Shown here: positions 25,501 through 36,200 of the stretch, piece by piece | Position numbering within the stretch: position 1 is the first letter of the stretch | How the letters are laid out: each line of letters begins with the position of its first letter | Assembly: GCA_959347315.1 (NCBI GenBank) | Contig: OY365808.1 | Span: 2,825,954 to 2,889,953 of the forward strand | From: Bimastos eiseni | Taxonomy: Eukaryota > Annelida > Clitellata > Crassiclitellata > Lumbricidae | Direction of reading: 5' to 3' | DNA length: 64,000 bases | The notes under the pieces: generated by a model | The model's input: the letters and a program-made list of their open reading frames with translations, nothing else | What the model was told of the DNA's origin: nothing | The model's database searches: none | Made by a program: the position numbers and the translations under genes

Positions 25501-28500
25501 CCAAGGCATCATATGTACCTAGAGAAAAATAATAATAATAATAATAATATGAAGTTCCATGTCTGTTCTGGGCACCTCAGATTGGAACATACGGAAGACT
25601 GGAGACTAAATGACGCTTACAATAATATTGAGAACGGTCAATTAAAGACCGATGAGTCTGTGTTAATGTTTGATGGTTTACGAATATATAAACTTCTGTC
25701 ATAATAATGATAATAATAATTACTACTATTATTATTATGTCAACAACAATAATAGAAAGTCGTTCCAGAAAACCATCTGACTCTCTCCAGAGATTAGTTT
25801 TATCAACCTAAAAGATCAGTATTTACCATCGGGCCATAAATAAAAAATAAAATAAAATAATAGAACTAATAATAACAATAATAAAAATATTTCTGTTGCA
25901 CTTGATGAAATTTAACATAGTCAAATTTTCGCACAACTCTTTAGAACTGAGTACACATACTGTTCTTCTTGCACGATTGCAGCCGACAGCCAGTCACCCC
26001 CAATGCCTCCTGCTTCAGCCGGACAGTTGACACCAAGAAGTCCATTCGCTCCCGCCTTCTTCCAAACCTAGAACCCACAGCAACAGTCACCCATAAATCA
26101 CTTACTAACATAAGCAATTTAAAATAAGAAAACTAAACTGAATTCTACTGCTGTTGGTGCCTGAAGGTTACATTCTAATAAAAATAAGAGGAAGAGCAGT
26201 CCCTTAGGCTAGGCTTTGGATGCCATGGATACAAAGAGTTAGTGACTTAATTTTCTTAACCTTAGCATAAATTTCTGCTCTAGTGAGGATTTGAACCCCT
26301 GCTGTCTCGACTGACTGTCCAGCATGCCTACCGCAACAGTATCGAGCATCCCATCCTAAACCCAAAGAAACTGCACACATCTTTTCATAGGTGTAACTAT
26401 CTTGTGCATTAGGATGTTCAGGCCACGAGTTTTAGACTTAGGTGGAACCATACCATCCTCTTTCAAACTGTGCATTAATAATTTTCATTAAGCTTAGTTC
26501 AAATAGGTGAAAATGAGGAAGAAACTTGTACCAATTTTTAGACCAATGCAACGCCTTGGCACCCACGTTGCCTTGCATTGTAATGGAGCTTTGGAAAGTC
26601 TTAAATATCGACTGCACTACGTATAGTAAGATTCAACAAGCCCAGAAGGGTTGAACAGCAACCAAGGCCAAAGGTTGAACACAGATAAATCTGTTGGTAC
26701 TTGGCAACAAATCAAGGATGCCGAGCCCCATCCCCTCACAAACACAAACACAAACTCAAGGACCATGCATTGTGCACCGTTGCTCCCCACTCACAGCGAC
26801 CTCGAGACAGTGTCGACTTCCAATTTTATATAGTCACCAATCAGGCTAACATATAGAAATGAATCCTCGTTTGGCTGATAATATCTTGATAACCGCTCAA
26901 ATATTGACCTCCCTGATAAGAACATCTTCAAGTCGGTAAGACGTGTCCTATCGAAAATGCCCAGCTGATTAGGAGTTTTTATCGTCCTAACAAAATAGAC
27001 TAGTTACTCACCCAGTGTGCCATTTACAGGCGTAGTAAGTTCAGATATATATATAAATAGAACATTCATACCAAATATTGCCTCGCTTCTGGTTTCTCCT
27101 ATCAGATTTCAACCTAATTGAAAGCCCCATGTACTGACATCATCATAATCGGATTACTGATAGATTAATTTCGATAATCCATAGATAGCCAACCTTTATG
27201 CAGTATAACTCATTAATACGGGAACAAACAAAAAACACAAAGAAGATCAAGACAAAAGTTACCACACAAAAGTTTTTAAAAAAATTACATAAATTTTCAA
27301 ATTCAGATTTTCTCAGCTTATGACTGTATTCCAAAAATAAATTATAAAAACAAACAAATTTCAAAGTAAAAAATCCACAAAATTTTCTTCAAAGCTGAAC
27401 AAGTGTGGAATTATGCGTAGCAATGACCACAAGATGAGTACGACCTTACCTCTCGTCCAATGTCCCCTTGCTTTTCCCATCTATCAAAAAAATCACAAAA
27501 TATAAAAGTCAGAAAGTATGGCATCAATTCTGAATGGTTCACCCTACTACAGGGGCCTTACAAATGCTTAAATACAATAAAATACAGTACATATACACTT
27601 TATTGAGCCCCCTGCAAACATGCTGTGGGAACATGAGGTAAGAACAATCAGAAAATCACAAAATAATCATAATATGCAAAATTTACAAAATAGATGTTCT
27701 CTGAGTTGTGAGATAAAAGTGAAAGAAAACAAGAGGAATTACGATCACTATAAGAATAGATTCATTTGTATAGCGTTCGGGTGATAAAAGCAAACTCTGT
27801 TAGTGCGTCAGCACGCGGGATCTCTTTGTAGAAGCCAAGTCAAGCACCACATTCTAAAAGGTAGCGCTAAAGATAGGACCATGTTCTAAGGAACCAAATA
27901 AGAAAGAATTCTATGAAGTATTGAGTTGACAGAGGCCTAGTGGCTTACCTATCCGGTAGGTTGGTTAGATGCTATTTGCTGACATTGTGACAAAGATGAT
28001 TAATGTCATCCTCCTCCTTTATCCAGGTTTGGGACTGGCACAATCAGTGGCAGAGTTCACTACTCAACGTGAAGGTGTGGAAAGTCCAATAAACTTTTCT
28101 GACAATGTTGCTACTCATAAGGACACGCCAGTCACTCACAAACTGAACAAGCAAAAATATCGGTAGACACGTCAGCATAATACGGGCTCACTCGTGCATA
28201 CCGTATACACAAATACACAGAGCAGACTCTGGTCCCAACTTAGAGTGCCTTCTGTGCCCAAGTTATTTGTGTGCAGTCACTGAGTGTGACATATTGCCTT
28301 TGAGACCACTGAGGTAGTTAATGCTGATGACAACTAATGATGATCATCAGCTCTGATGATGAAGATGGTCATGATCGTAATCTCAAAACTTCTTAAGCAA
28401 TACTCTAAAAACTATTATGCATCTCACAAACTTATTTACGAGAGCGTCGTGATGACGATGATCATGATGATGGCATTGCTACAACTGCTGCTGATTCGTA

Positions 28501-30466
28501 CATATATACCTGAGCACTTGAAAAGGTGCTATGTAAACTTACCCGAACAATATTACAAATATTGTACAAATTCAAGGAAGCAATAATAATTATAATTATT
28601 ATTGCAGACAATTTCAACACATAAAAAAGCTGTTAGATATTCAGATTCTTGACAGCCAATGAGAACTGTGAGTTCTGAGGCATTTCTTAAAGGAAGAGAG
28701 AGTTTGAACAACATTGGACAAACATTGGTATGCTCAGGCTCCATTCCTTAGTGGGAGTCAAATGGAAGAGTGAGAGCCCACAACTGTGCAATCCTGAGGC
28801 CCAACCAAAAGACCCCTCATTCGACGATCGCAGACTGCACGGTGGAATGTAAGAAGAGAGGAGTGATTGAAGGTAGGTAGGTAGAAGTGTAGTAGTAGTA
28901 GTGTGGTTTAACGACTCTGTGTGATAACAAAGATCATCATTAGCACCACCCTCCTCCTTCATCCAGGCTTGGGACTGGCACCGCCAGAGTGCAAGCAGTG
29001 GCAAAGTTCTAATCAGGAGCATTCGCTCTGAGTTCCTTACAGTTAAGAGCAGTCCTTTAAGCAAGCATTGTGGTGTCACGGGTATGAGTGTCAGCGACTT
29101 CGTTTACTTAGATTCAGCATATGAGGAGGACTCACTCGGCGTGGTAAGGTACGATCTCTTGCTCGAAGAACCGTCGGACATTCTTCCGGAACAGATCGTG
29201 CTCCGAATTGAAGATCTTGCGCGTTCCAATGTCCGTCATAGAACTCGACTGTGACGTCTCCGGGCGATCATAGTCAATGTCTACGACATCGCTCGTCGAG
29301 ATCGTCGCTGTCGACTTCAGTCTGAAGGCAATAAGTCGAGGAATGTCATGAGGTCAAGGTCTGCGCATTCCTCAAACAACGTGCATGTGTGTATGTTAGT
29401 ACGTACAAATGTGAATGGTTGAATGAATATATGCTTTGCTCAGAGTACATATGTATGTATGTGCATGGCACAATGTGCATACATATACATTGCATGTGTA
29501 TATCTACAAGCATGCATGTGCATATAATTTGCACATGTATGTATATATGTATGCACATATATATATGTATACATGTATATTATGTATAGATGCATATATA
29601 GAGACAAACATAGATATATACGATAAATAGATGCGCACTAACATTTCTAGAACTTCCCTTATTGTTAACTTGTATACAACTGCTGAAGTATATGAAGGTC
29701 TGCATCTTCCTAACTGATATAATGGTAAAATTGTTCAGTTGTGGAAAATGTTACTTCAGCCAGAGGCAGCCCTAGACTTTTCCAGCAGAGCCACGGATGG
29801 GTCGGGGAAGCTGACTGAGGGGCCAATTGGATGCTTGGTTTCTCCAAAACGGAAAGTGGACTAATCATTGGAGGGGCCACTGAGGTATCCACTGGCTCAG
29901 TTGGTGAGCACTGGCCCCTTACTGCCTTCTGTAGAGTTGCCACTGAATTCAGCTTGATATGTTTGGTGCTCATTTGATCAACCAATCTCGGGCTCATTTG
30001 GTATCATATACTAAACCTTCTCTGTCACTTGGTTTATAACACAGAAAATGTATACATAAGTCAGAGTAATGGTGTAAGGTAGCTGAAATGTGGTTAGTAA
30101 AACATTGAGGATGGGTTTGGGCCTCCCGAGGTCAAGGCTGCTACAGCGTAGAGACTTTAAGAAAGTCCTTAACACACTTTCCCAGCATCACTCCTGAACT
30201 TTGGAAGTAGGACAGCAAGTCTACCAATGCAGTTGTTGTGAATAGTCCAACGTTCTAGCAATTTATTTGGATCGTGTTCTCGTTTTACTGCGCTTTCCAG
30301 AAAAAGCGTTATGTAACTGTGAACGTACGATTTCGACAGCAATGAAGCCGAAGCTAGCCAATCGTCGTTATATTAGGGTAAAGATTATTAATTCTTACCG
30401 ATTCTTTCCAGTCGCTGTCGAAACTCTCCTCAGCAGCGAAAATGTTTTATGAAGTTTAGAAAACAT
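19511..30466 (-). CDS. ACADL: Long-chain acyl-CoA dehydrogenase, mitochondrial, 9 coding exons
   Basis: This FAD enzyme introduces the alpha-beta double bond in long-chain acyl-CoA, the first step of mitochondrial beta-oxidation. Exons in transcript order (minus): 30466-30399, 29321-29136, 27480-27450, 26067-25961, 22750-22586, 22218-21987, 21282-21067, 20500-20373 and 19691-19511. Phases agree throughout, giving 437 aa against about 430 in mammals. The N-terminus MFSKLHKTFSLLRRVSTA is basic and serine-rich without acidic residues, as in a mitochondrial leader. Recognisable blocks are EHDLFRKNVRRFFEQEIVP, NCSGPGFLLHSDIVMPYL, AIAMTEPGAGSDLQGIRT, QLHGGFGYMWEYPIAKAFVD and the terminal NEIMKELIAR. 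The candidate catalytic base is Glu298 in ELPQERL, the position used by LCAD and IVD rather than the later Glu of MCAD-type enzymes. The third exon is only 31 nt. It is head to head with PYROXD2. Confidence 0.95.
19965..20095 (-). repeat. tRNA-Thr-like SINE, copy 2
   Basis: On the minus strand the head reads GGTTAGAGAGCTTGCCTTGT followed by AAGGTGAAG, close to the D and anticodon arms of tRNA-Thr(UGU). The body has GACCTTGAGCAAGTCCT, as in the plus-strand copy at 3253. It lies in the last ACADL intron. Confidence 0.6.
21623..21924. mobile_element. hAT-type MITE, 302 bp (family B, copy 1)
   Basis: It begins TAGGGATGAACCGAAAC and ends with the complement of TGGGGTGAAACC. It is flanked by a perfect 8-bp duplication, ATGAAGAC (21615-21622 and 21925-21932). 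It fills almost half of the 704-bp ACADL intron between exons 6 and 7. The interior is shared, in inverted orientation, with the copy at 24648. Confidence 0.88.
22240..22505. repeat. Purine-rich tandem repeats
   Basis: TATAAGAAAATATATAGGAA-type units run into imperfect AAGGGAAATTCGAGAGATGG units, immediately upstream (in transcript sense) of ACADL exon 6. Confidence 0.65.
22785..22995. repeat. ~66-bp tandem repeat
   Basis: About three units carry AAAGAAAATGAACCTTCTAA and ATGAGCAGTCTACARCAATG, in an ACADL intron. Confidence 0.65.
23535..23765. repeat. 51-bp minisatellite
   Basis: About four units of ACCTTGATATCATTTATCAT...GTATCATGTGAGC. The period is a multiple of three, which explains the repetitive 17-residue pattern on the minus strand. 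I do not regard it as coding. Confidence 0.8.
24648..25014. mobile_element. hAT-type MITE, 367 bp (family B, copy 2)
   Basis: It begins CAGGGATGAGCCGAG and ends with the complement of TAGAGATGACCTGAAAC. It is flanked by a perfect 8-bp duplication, GTTACAAG (24640-24647 and 25015-25022). The interior carries AAAGTCTCATTCTGCTGATT and TTTGGCAGTTTGCACAACTT, found in reverse complement in the 21623 copy. It lies in an ACADL intron. Confidence 0.9.
28350..29130. other. ACADL intron with simple repeats, no gene
   Basis: ATGATG-rich and TAATAAT-rich patches and LINE-tail fragments (GGTGCTATGTAAA near 28526). No exon is supported before the donor of ACADL exon 2 at 29136. Confidence 0.4.
29385..29625. 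repeat. TGTATG/CATATA-rich degenerate tandem repeat
   Basis: Purine-pyrimidine alternating repeats (ATGTATGTATGTGCAT, CATATATATATG) lie in the first ACADL intron. Confidence 0.6.
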
Positions 30467-30840
30467 AATTATCATCAAGAAATAACGCCAAATTTTTCCA
30501 GAGAAAAACTGTCACCGCTTCTCAAAACTCCGTGGACACAAAACTAGCTCGCTTCACGTCCTCTGAATCTGACCCAAATAAATGCTCTGGCCTAATTAAC
30601 ATTCATACATAAGCGAGGTCACAAAGTTGACACAGTTCGTAAGTAAGTAGATGGTTTAACATGGAATTGTCCATTGAATGGCATTCAAATCAAAACCTTT
30701 GTTGTAGTTCAAATATCGGCAAACAATGAATTAGTAACATAGCAAGCAATGCCCTTAAAGTTCAAATGATGAAATTAAGGTATGAAATATCGGTATGACA
30801 TCGAAAGCTGTCATAAACTATAGACATAACCTTTGACCAA
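30467..30840. other. ACADL upstream/5' UTR region
   Basis: Non-coding sequence upstream of the ACADL start codon. The promoter should lie here or nearer the LINE. I identified no core promoter motif. Confidence 0.3.
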
Positions 30841-30841
30841 A

Positions 30842-31685
30842 ACCTTAGCTTCGCTGATCACATCACCCATCTTTCTCGCTCTTGCTTCATGCACATCCGT
30901 GATCTTCGTAGAATCCGCCCTATGCTTGACTCCAAAACAGCATCCACAATCGCCACATCAATAGTTCACGCTAAATTGGATTACTGTAATTCTCTTTTCC
31001 TAAATATAGACACCACCCAATTAAATCGCCTCCAAGCCATTCAGAATGCTCTCGCCCGTGCTGTCACCACAAAGCATCACCATATCACTCATGTCCTCAA
31101 ATCACTCCACTGGCTCAAAATACATGAACGGATCGAATATAGGCCTAAGGTCATTTCACTCACCTACATCACACTGCAATCCTCACAGCCCACATATCTC
31201 CGTCAGTTGTTCACGATTCAGCCACATCGTTCAACCCGTTCCTCTTCCACCCTCACACTACTTCGCCCTCCCGTCACATCATATCACTCAAATTTGCAAA
31301 TCGCTCCATAGCCATTGCTGTCCCGCCTCTTTGGAACAAACTCTCCCTCCAGCATTAAGACAAATATCCGATCCGTCCTACGAATTTACAAACATATCAC
31401 CTCTAGCTATCTCCCCACAGGTTTTTCACTCACAACTCAAAGCATTGCTCTTTCGAAAATCCTATCCTGCTTCCCCCTCTTCCTCCTATTTCCCTCGCCG
31501 TTTCAATTCCAAACACCAGCCACCTTAGTTGTCTATCTGTCTGCCTGCCTGACTCTCTGGATTTGACCCTCTGCCTATCGATTCTGTTTTTATTAAGCGC
31601 CTGTGAATAAACTGGTTCCCGCGACTTCGCTTTTGTGGGCGCTGTGGAAATGCTGAGATTACGATTACGATAAATGTTTGCACCA
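30842..31685 (+). mobile_element. L2/CR1-like LINE, reverse-transcriptase C-terminal remnant and 3' UTR
   Basis: The frame from 30889 encodes the thumb/C-terminal region of a non-LTR reverse transcriptase: HAKLDYCNSLF, LNRLQAIQNALAR, HITHVLKSLHWLKI and TYLRQLF. The continuation (SLEQTLPPALRQISDPSYEF, HSQLKALLFRKSYP) is in another frame, so a frameshift near 31300 breaks the ORF. The end carries TTAAGCGCCTGTGAATAAAC and GAGATTACGATTACGATAAA. The catalytic palm and the endonuclease are absent. This is a 5'-truncated, dead copy between ACADL and PYROXD2. Confidence 0.9.
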
Positions 31686-31714
31686 TATTCCTTAATAATT
31701 GATGCCCAATCTAC

Positions 31715-31836
31715 GATCATCATCATCGTCGTCGTCGTCGTCATCTTCGTCGTCGTCGTCATCGTCATCGTCATCGTCATCATCGTCATCGTCATCGTCA
31801 TCGTCATCATCGTCGTCATCATCATCATCATCATCG

Positions 31837-31927
<91 letters not shown>
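31715..31927. repeat. (ATC/GTC)n trinucleotide tract, ~210 bp
   Basis: About 70 trinucleotide units are mixed ATC/GTC in the left half and pure ATC in the right half. The poly-Ser, poly-Ile and poly-Asp ORFs over it are artefacts of the repeat. A LINE 3'-tail fragment (GATAAGCTGGTGCC) follows at once. Confidence 0.97.
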
Positions 31928-31939
31928 TAGATCTTTGCT

Positions 31940-32030
31940 CGTAGATAAGCTGGTGCCATATCGTTTGGCTTTCGAAATGCACTTCTGAGGTCTGTCGTTT
32001 GCGATCACGATCATGATTAAGAGACACTAT
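31940..32030 (+). mobile_element. LINE/SINE 3'-end fragment
   Basis: The block GATAAGCTGGTGCCATATCG-TTTGGCTTTCGAAATGCACT closes with GCGATCACGATCATGATTAA, related to the segment at 12435. Confidence 0.5.
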
Positions 32031-32456
32031 AATAATTAAGTAGGTCTAACTATAATGCGTTTTAATGATAATGTATTCGTTTATTTAGAAAAACTGACAA
32101 AAAACTGACAAAACTGAGAAATGCTAACATAATTAAGTGACAGTGAACAATAAAATTAATAACTAGGTAGAATTGAACCTGGAACTAGGCCTACATTGAA
32201 CAACAAACTAGTAAATATTTTAATATTATGATCTGGGGATAAATAAATACAGAATTGCCTTTGGGTTGGAGGTATTGTAATGGTTGTGAGATCCTGTGTC
32301 TTAAACTCTTAATTGGTGAACGGAGTGGAGAAAAGGATAGTGTGACTAAGAGCGAGTAGAGGTACGTTGAATAGTGAATATCTGGCTAATTTTAATTAGG
32401 TCAAGTTTATTGAGGGACACGCGCTAAGGGATTTTGGACCATTGAGGAGACTTTAT

Positions 32457-32750
32457 CAGGGCTGCAAACATGTTGGTTTTTTGGTTATTTAAAAAAAATA
32501 TTTTTAAAAGATTTACTAGCATAACTATTATTGTACTTATTGTGTATTATTCAGTCAGAAATCAAGCTAAATTAATTATAAAAACGAGTTGGAGCTCTTT
32601 TCGTGCTGTGTTTGATGCTTTTTATAACATAACTGCTGTGACAAAATCCAAAGGAAAAATTAAAATTAAAAAAAAACAAATAAAACATAAAAATCCCTAG
32701 AACCAAAAAAAACAACTTTTGATTTAAAATCTTGTTTTTTTGCACCTCTA
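32457..32750. mobile_element. Probable hAT-type MITE, 294 bp
   Basis: The ends CAGGGCTGCAAAC and (complement) TAGAGGTGCAAAA are flanked by GACTTTAT and GATTTCAT, an 8-bp duplication with two differences. The interior is AT-rich with no real ORF. It lies upstream of PYROXD2. Confidence 0.65.
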
Positions 32751-33203
32751 GATTTCATAAAAGTTCTGATCGAAACCGAATGGTAAGCCTAACGAAGTAT
32801 GGCGCACCAACATAGAAAGTTCCGTGCGTATAATATGAACTATTGATCACTCTTTTCCCAGTTTTGAATTGGTGCAAATTTAGTTTCAAATACCGCAGGC
32901 GCCAAACGATATGGGTCAGACAGTTTGATTTTGGCCAAAGCTCAAGGTTCCATTCGCAGTTAGCAGATCAGACTGCGGCTTTTCGGATCTGTGGTTCTGT
33001 TAGTTTGACAGGTTTCGGCTCATTTATACGTAAACTATGAACCGGCATAAACTTACAACCTTCTGGGGACAATAGGCCTCTCCTTGACCCTCTCGAGAGT
33101 AACATCGCGTCGGCCTGTGAGGCGTGTCGAATGCACGCAGACCCAAGATCCGACTGACCGCTGATAAGGTTCGTGAAGCTAATCCGTAATCTGTTAGCTT
33201 ACA
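32751..33203. other. PYROXD2 upstream region
   Basis: This should contain the PYROXD2 5' UTR and promoter. It is richer in CpG and G+C near 33060-33180 than its surroundings. I do not claim any core promoter motif. Confidence 0.35.
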
Positions 33204-36200
33204 ATGGTGAGTAGAGCAATTATGTTGCGCCAGTTTTTGAAGCCGAGAGCGTTGGTAGAGGTTGGCTCTCAAAGGTTTAAGTCGAGTGCAAGATCAAGTG
33301 AGCTGAAAACGACTTATGATGCCATTGTTATTGGTGGAGGTAAGTACAGAGCAGACTTGTTTATATTTGGCCTTGTCATGTGTTTGTGTTTAAATTTTTA
33401 TGTTTTTGATTTTATACGTTGCATTTGAGAACTGAGATTATTGTCACACTCACAGATAATATATTGATATGATAAAAGATTGATGACATTTGATAAAGGA
33501 ATAAGTACAATAAGCTAAGGGCATTGATAGGGTTTTGAATAAAAGTGTCACTCAAAATTAACAAGCTTGACAACTCAATCATCTAGAATGTGATTAAATC
33601 ATTCGAGAAGTGTACCTTTGAGGTGAAAAAGAAATGTGGAATTGTGCTTATAGGAACTTCTCAAAATGCCATTTTTATAATATTAGATGATGTTAGATAT
33701 AATGTACTTACTAGAGAACATCTGATAATATACCTACAGATGTTATGATAAGAGGATGTGGTCATGTGATGATTGGATTTGGATACCCTTGTGGTAAGGT
33801 AATATGTTGATGTGAAAATAGAAGACTGTTGTAATAGATCATTAACAGTGCTGATAAAAGAATATGATGATATCCATTTTGCTAGTAGAGCAACATGGTA
33901 ATGTATATTTTGAGATTACAATTGCAGTTAGTAAATAAATTTACTTTAGGAAGGATGTTTAATTTCTGTTACAGGACATAATGGATTGGTTGCTGTGAGT
34001 ATTGCCTTAAATAACTAATTTAGTGGAATAGTTTCTATTATGTGTTTTAATACTGTACTATTGCTGTAGCCTACTGTTGTCAGAAATGATCACACTATTT
34101 TGAATTTTAAAACTGCATTGTGATTGTGCATATTAACTATGATGTACAAACACTTCTTACTTCTGCCTAATAAAAGATTGAACTGTAGTTTACACGAGTG
34201 TATGAAATCAGTCCTTATTGGCAGTTATTGCTCAGTTTTTATTCTTGTTCAACATGTTCAAGGTTATTTGAGTATTTTTCTCCAGTTGCTCTTAAGACCA
34301 GAACTGTTCCTGTTGAAAGGGCTTTTACAGTTGCCTCAACCGAAATCTTGGTATTCCCTCTCAGCTGTTTGTTCACCACTTGTGTGGTTTTGTTCTCTAC
34401 AAAAGACTTTAAACGATAGCTTACTGACTTTCAAACTGCTAATCCACTGTAAAGGATGTCTGTGTCTGAACTTTGGGAGAATGATCTTCTGAATGTATAG
34501 CTCTGGTTACGTTTGGCCATGGTGCTATAAGTTGCTGATTGATAATAATCAAACTCTTTTTTATTATTTTCATCTGACTGACACCAAAACTAGATGGAGT
34601 TTCTACTTTCTAACTAACCAAACACCATTTAGGCACCATCATTTGTGTAGACTACAAGAGTTTGGCTACAAGATTTTACTTGTCTGAGTTGAGTGAGTAA
34701 AGATGGTGAACAGTAGGTCGTTCTTGATTAATTTTGAAGTCCTTGGTGTATTTCTAGGCTGCCTATCTGCAGAAGTCCGGTCTTGATGTCTGTGTCCTTG
34801 AAAGGAGGCACGTCCTTGGTGGAGCAGCCGTAACAGAGGAATTAATACCCGGTATGTAGCTGCTAATTTTGGTGTCATCGTCTTTGTTCCTTCTTGGTGA
34901 CCTTATAATTGTTGCAGTAACACTGGAAATAGTATCTGGTATGGAAGTACCAACCTTCACGTAATTGTCAGCCACCTTCACAGTAACGTAGTAGCCGTAG
35001 CAGAGGAAATACTTTATGGTTCGGATGTTAAAATATGCTATCTTAGGTATCTTCATACATACTAGTACTTTCAACTCTATTTATTGTTTGTACAATGTAG
35101 GTTTCAAATTCTCTCGTGCCTCATATGTTTTAAGTCTTTTGCGACCAACGATCATAAAGGATCTGGAGCTGAAGGTGAGTTAATTGGGGCCTTTGTTTTG
35201 TTTTTTATTTATGTTTTTCAATGTTCTTTCAGTTCTTGTATTTGTCTTATGCTGTTTGAAGTTCTCCATGACTAATAGAAGCCAGTTCTTCCGAATATAG
35301 TATCATCTATATCTGGTTTTGCTCAATTCTGATCTTGAAGTTATTATAGAAATCTAATGACCATTGATTTAATGTTGTTGTTTCTGATCTTAATCATACT
35401 TATTCTGGCATGATTTAAAAATATATACCGACCTAATTATTCTTCTGATAGGATTGTAGCTCATCTGAAAGTGATATATTAAATGTGGCTATGTCTCTGA
35501 TGATGGTAAGTAGGTAAAGTAAATAAGAACATTCTTTATTAGACTACCAGCAACCGTACAGTAGCTTAAGAAGGGTATAAATAATAGCATCAATTTTAAA
35601 CAAGGTCATATAGCATTCACATAATAAAAGTACTCTTGGCAAGTATACCAACTCTAGCCATTGGTATTGAGCATGACCATTGATTTTCAATTGTTCATGT
35701 TCTGACCTCAAATACATAGTTGGGATCACTTTCTAAGAACTTTAAAGGGGTAACTCCACCTCACTAAACCAGGGCCGCCCATTTAATGAGTATGCATGCC
35801 AATCATATCGAACCACCCGAAGGCTATAGCGGTCTAGCAGCTGGGTCCGTCCATGTCGTTTGAGTGGTCAGTGATGGAAATGTTGGCGCTTAGTGCCTCT
35901 CTGTAGTTCATTTGCATTTCAATAATAATATAGGTCCCGGAATTTGGGCTGAGGTTAGACCTTGTCAATTGTAGTTTCTCCAGAGGGGACAATTAGGGTA
36001 GTTCATCTGAACAGGGTCAAAGATGCTGGGAGCGGGAGTGTATGACGCACATGGCAAACGACTGGACATAACAACAGCCGTGCGTTGATAACAGGGCACA
36101 TAATCGCGAACTGCAAGACTGAGACACTGACATAATGTAAACAGATATCCAATTGTGATGCCAATCAATATATATATATATATACGCATTATAATGTCCC

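Noticed and set aside
31674..32027. Poly-Ser, poly-Ile, poly-Met and poly-Asp ORFs
   Set aside because: All are translations of the ATC/GTC microsatellite in different frames.
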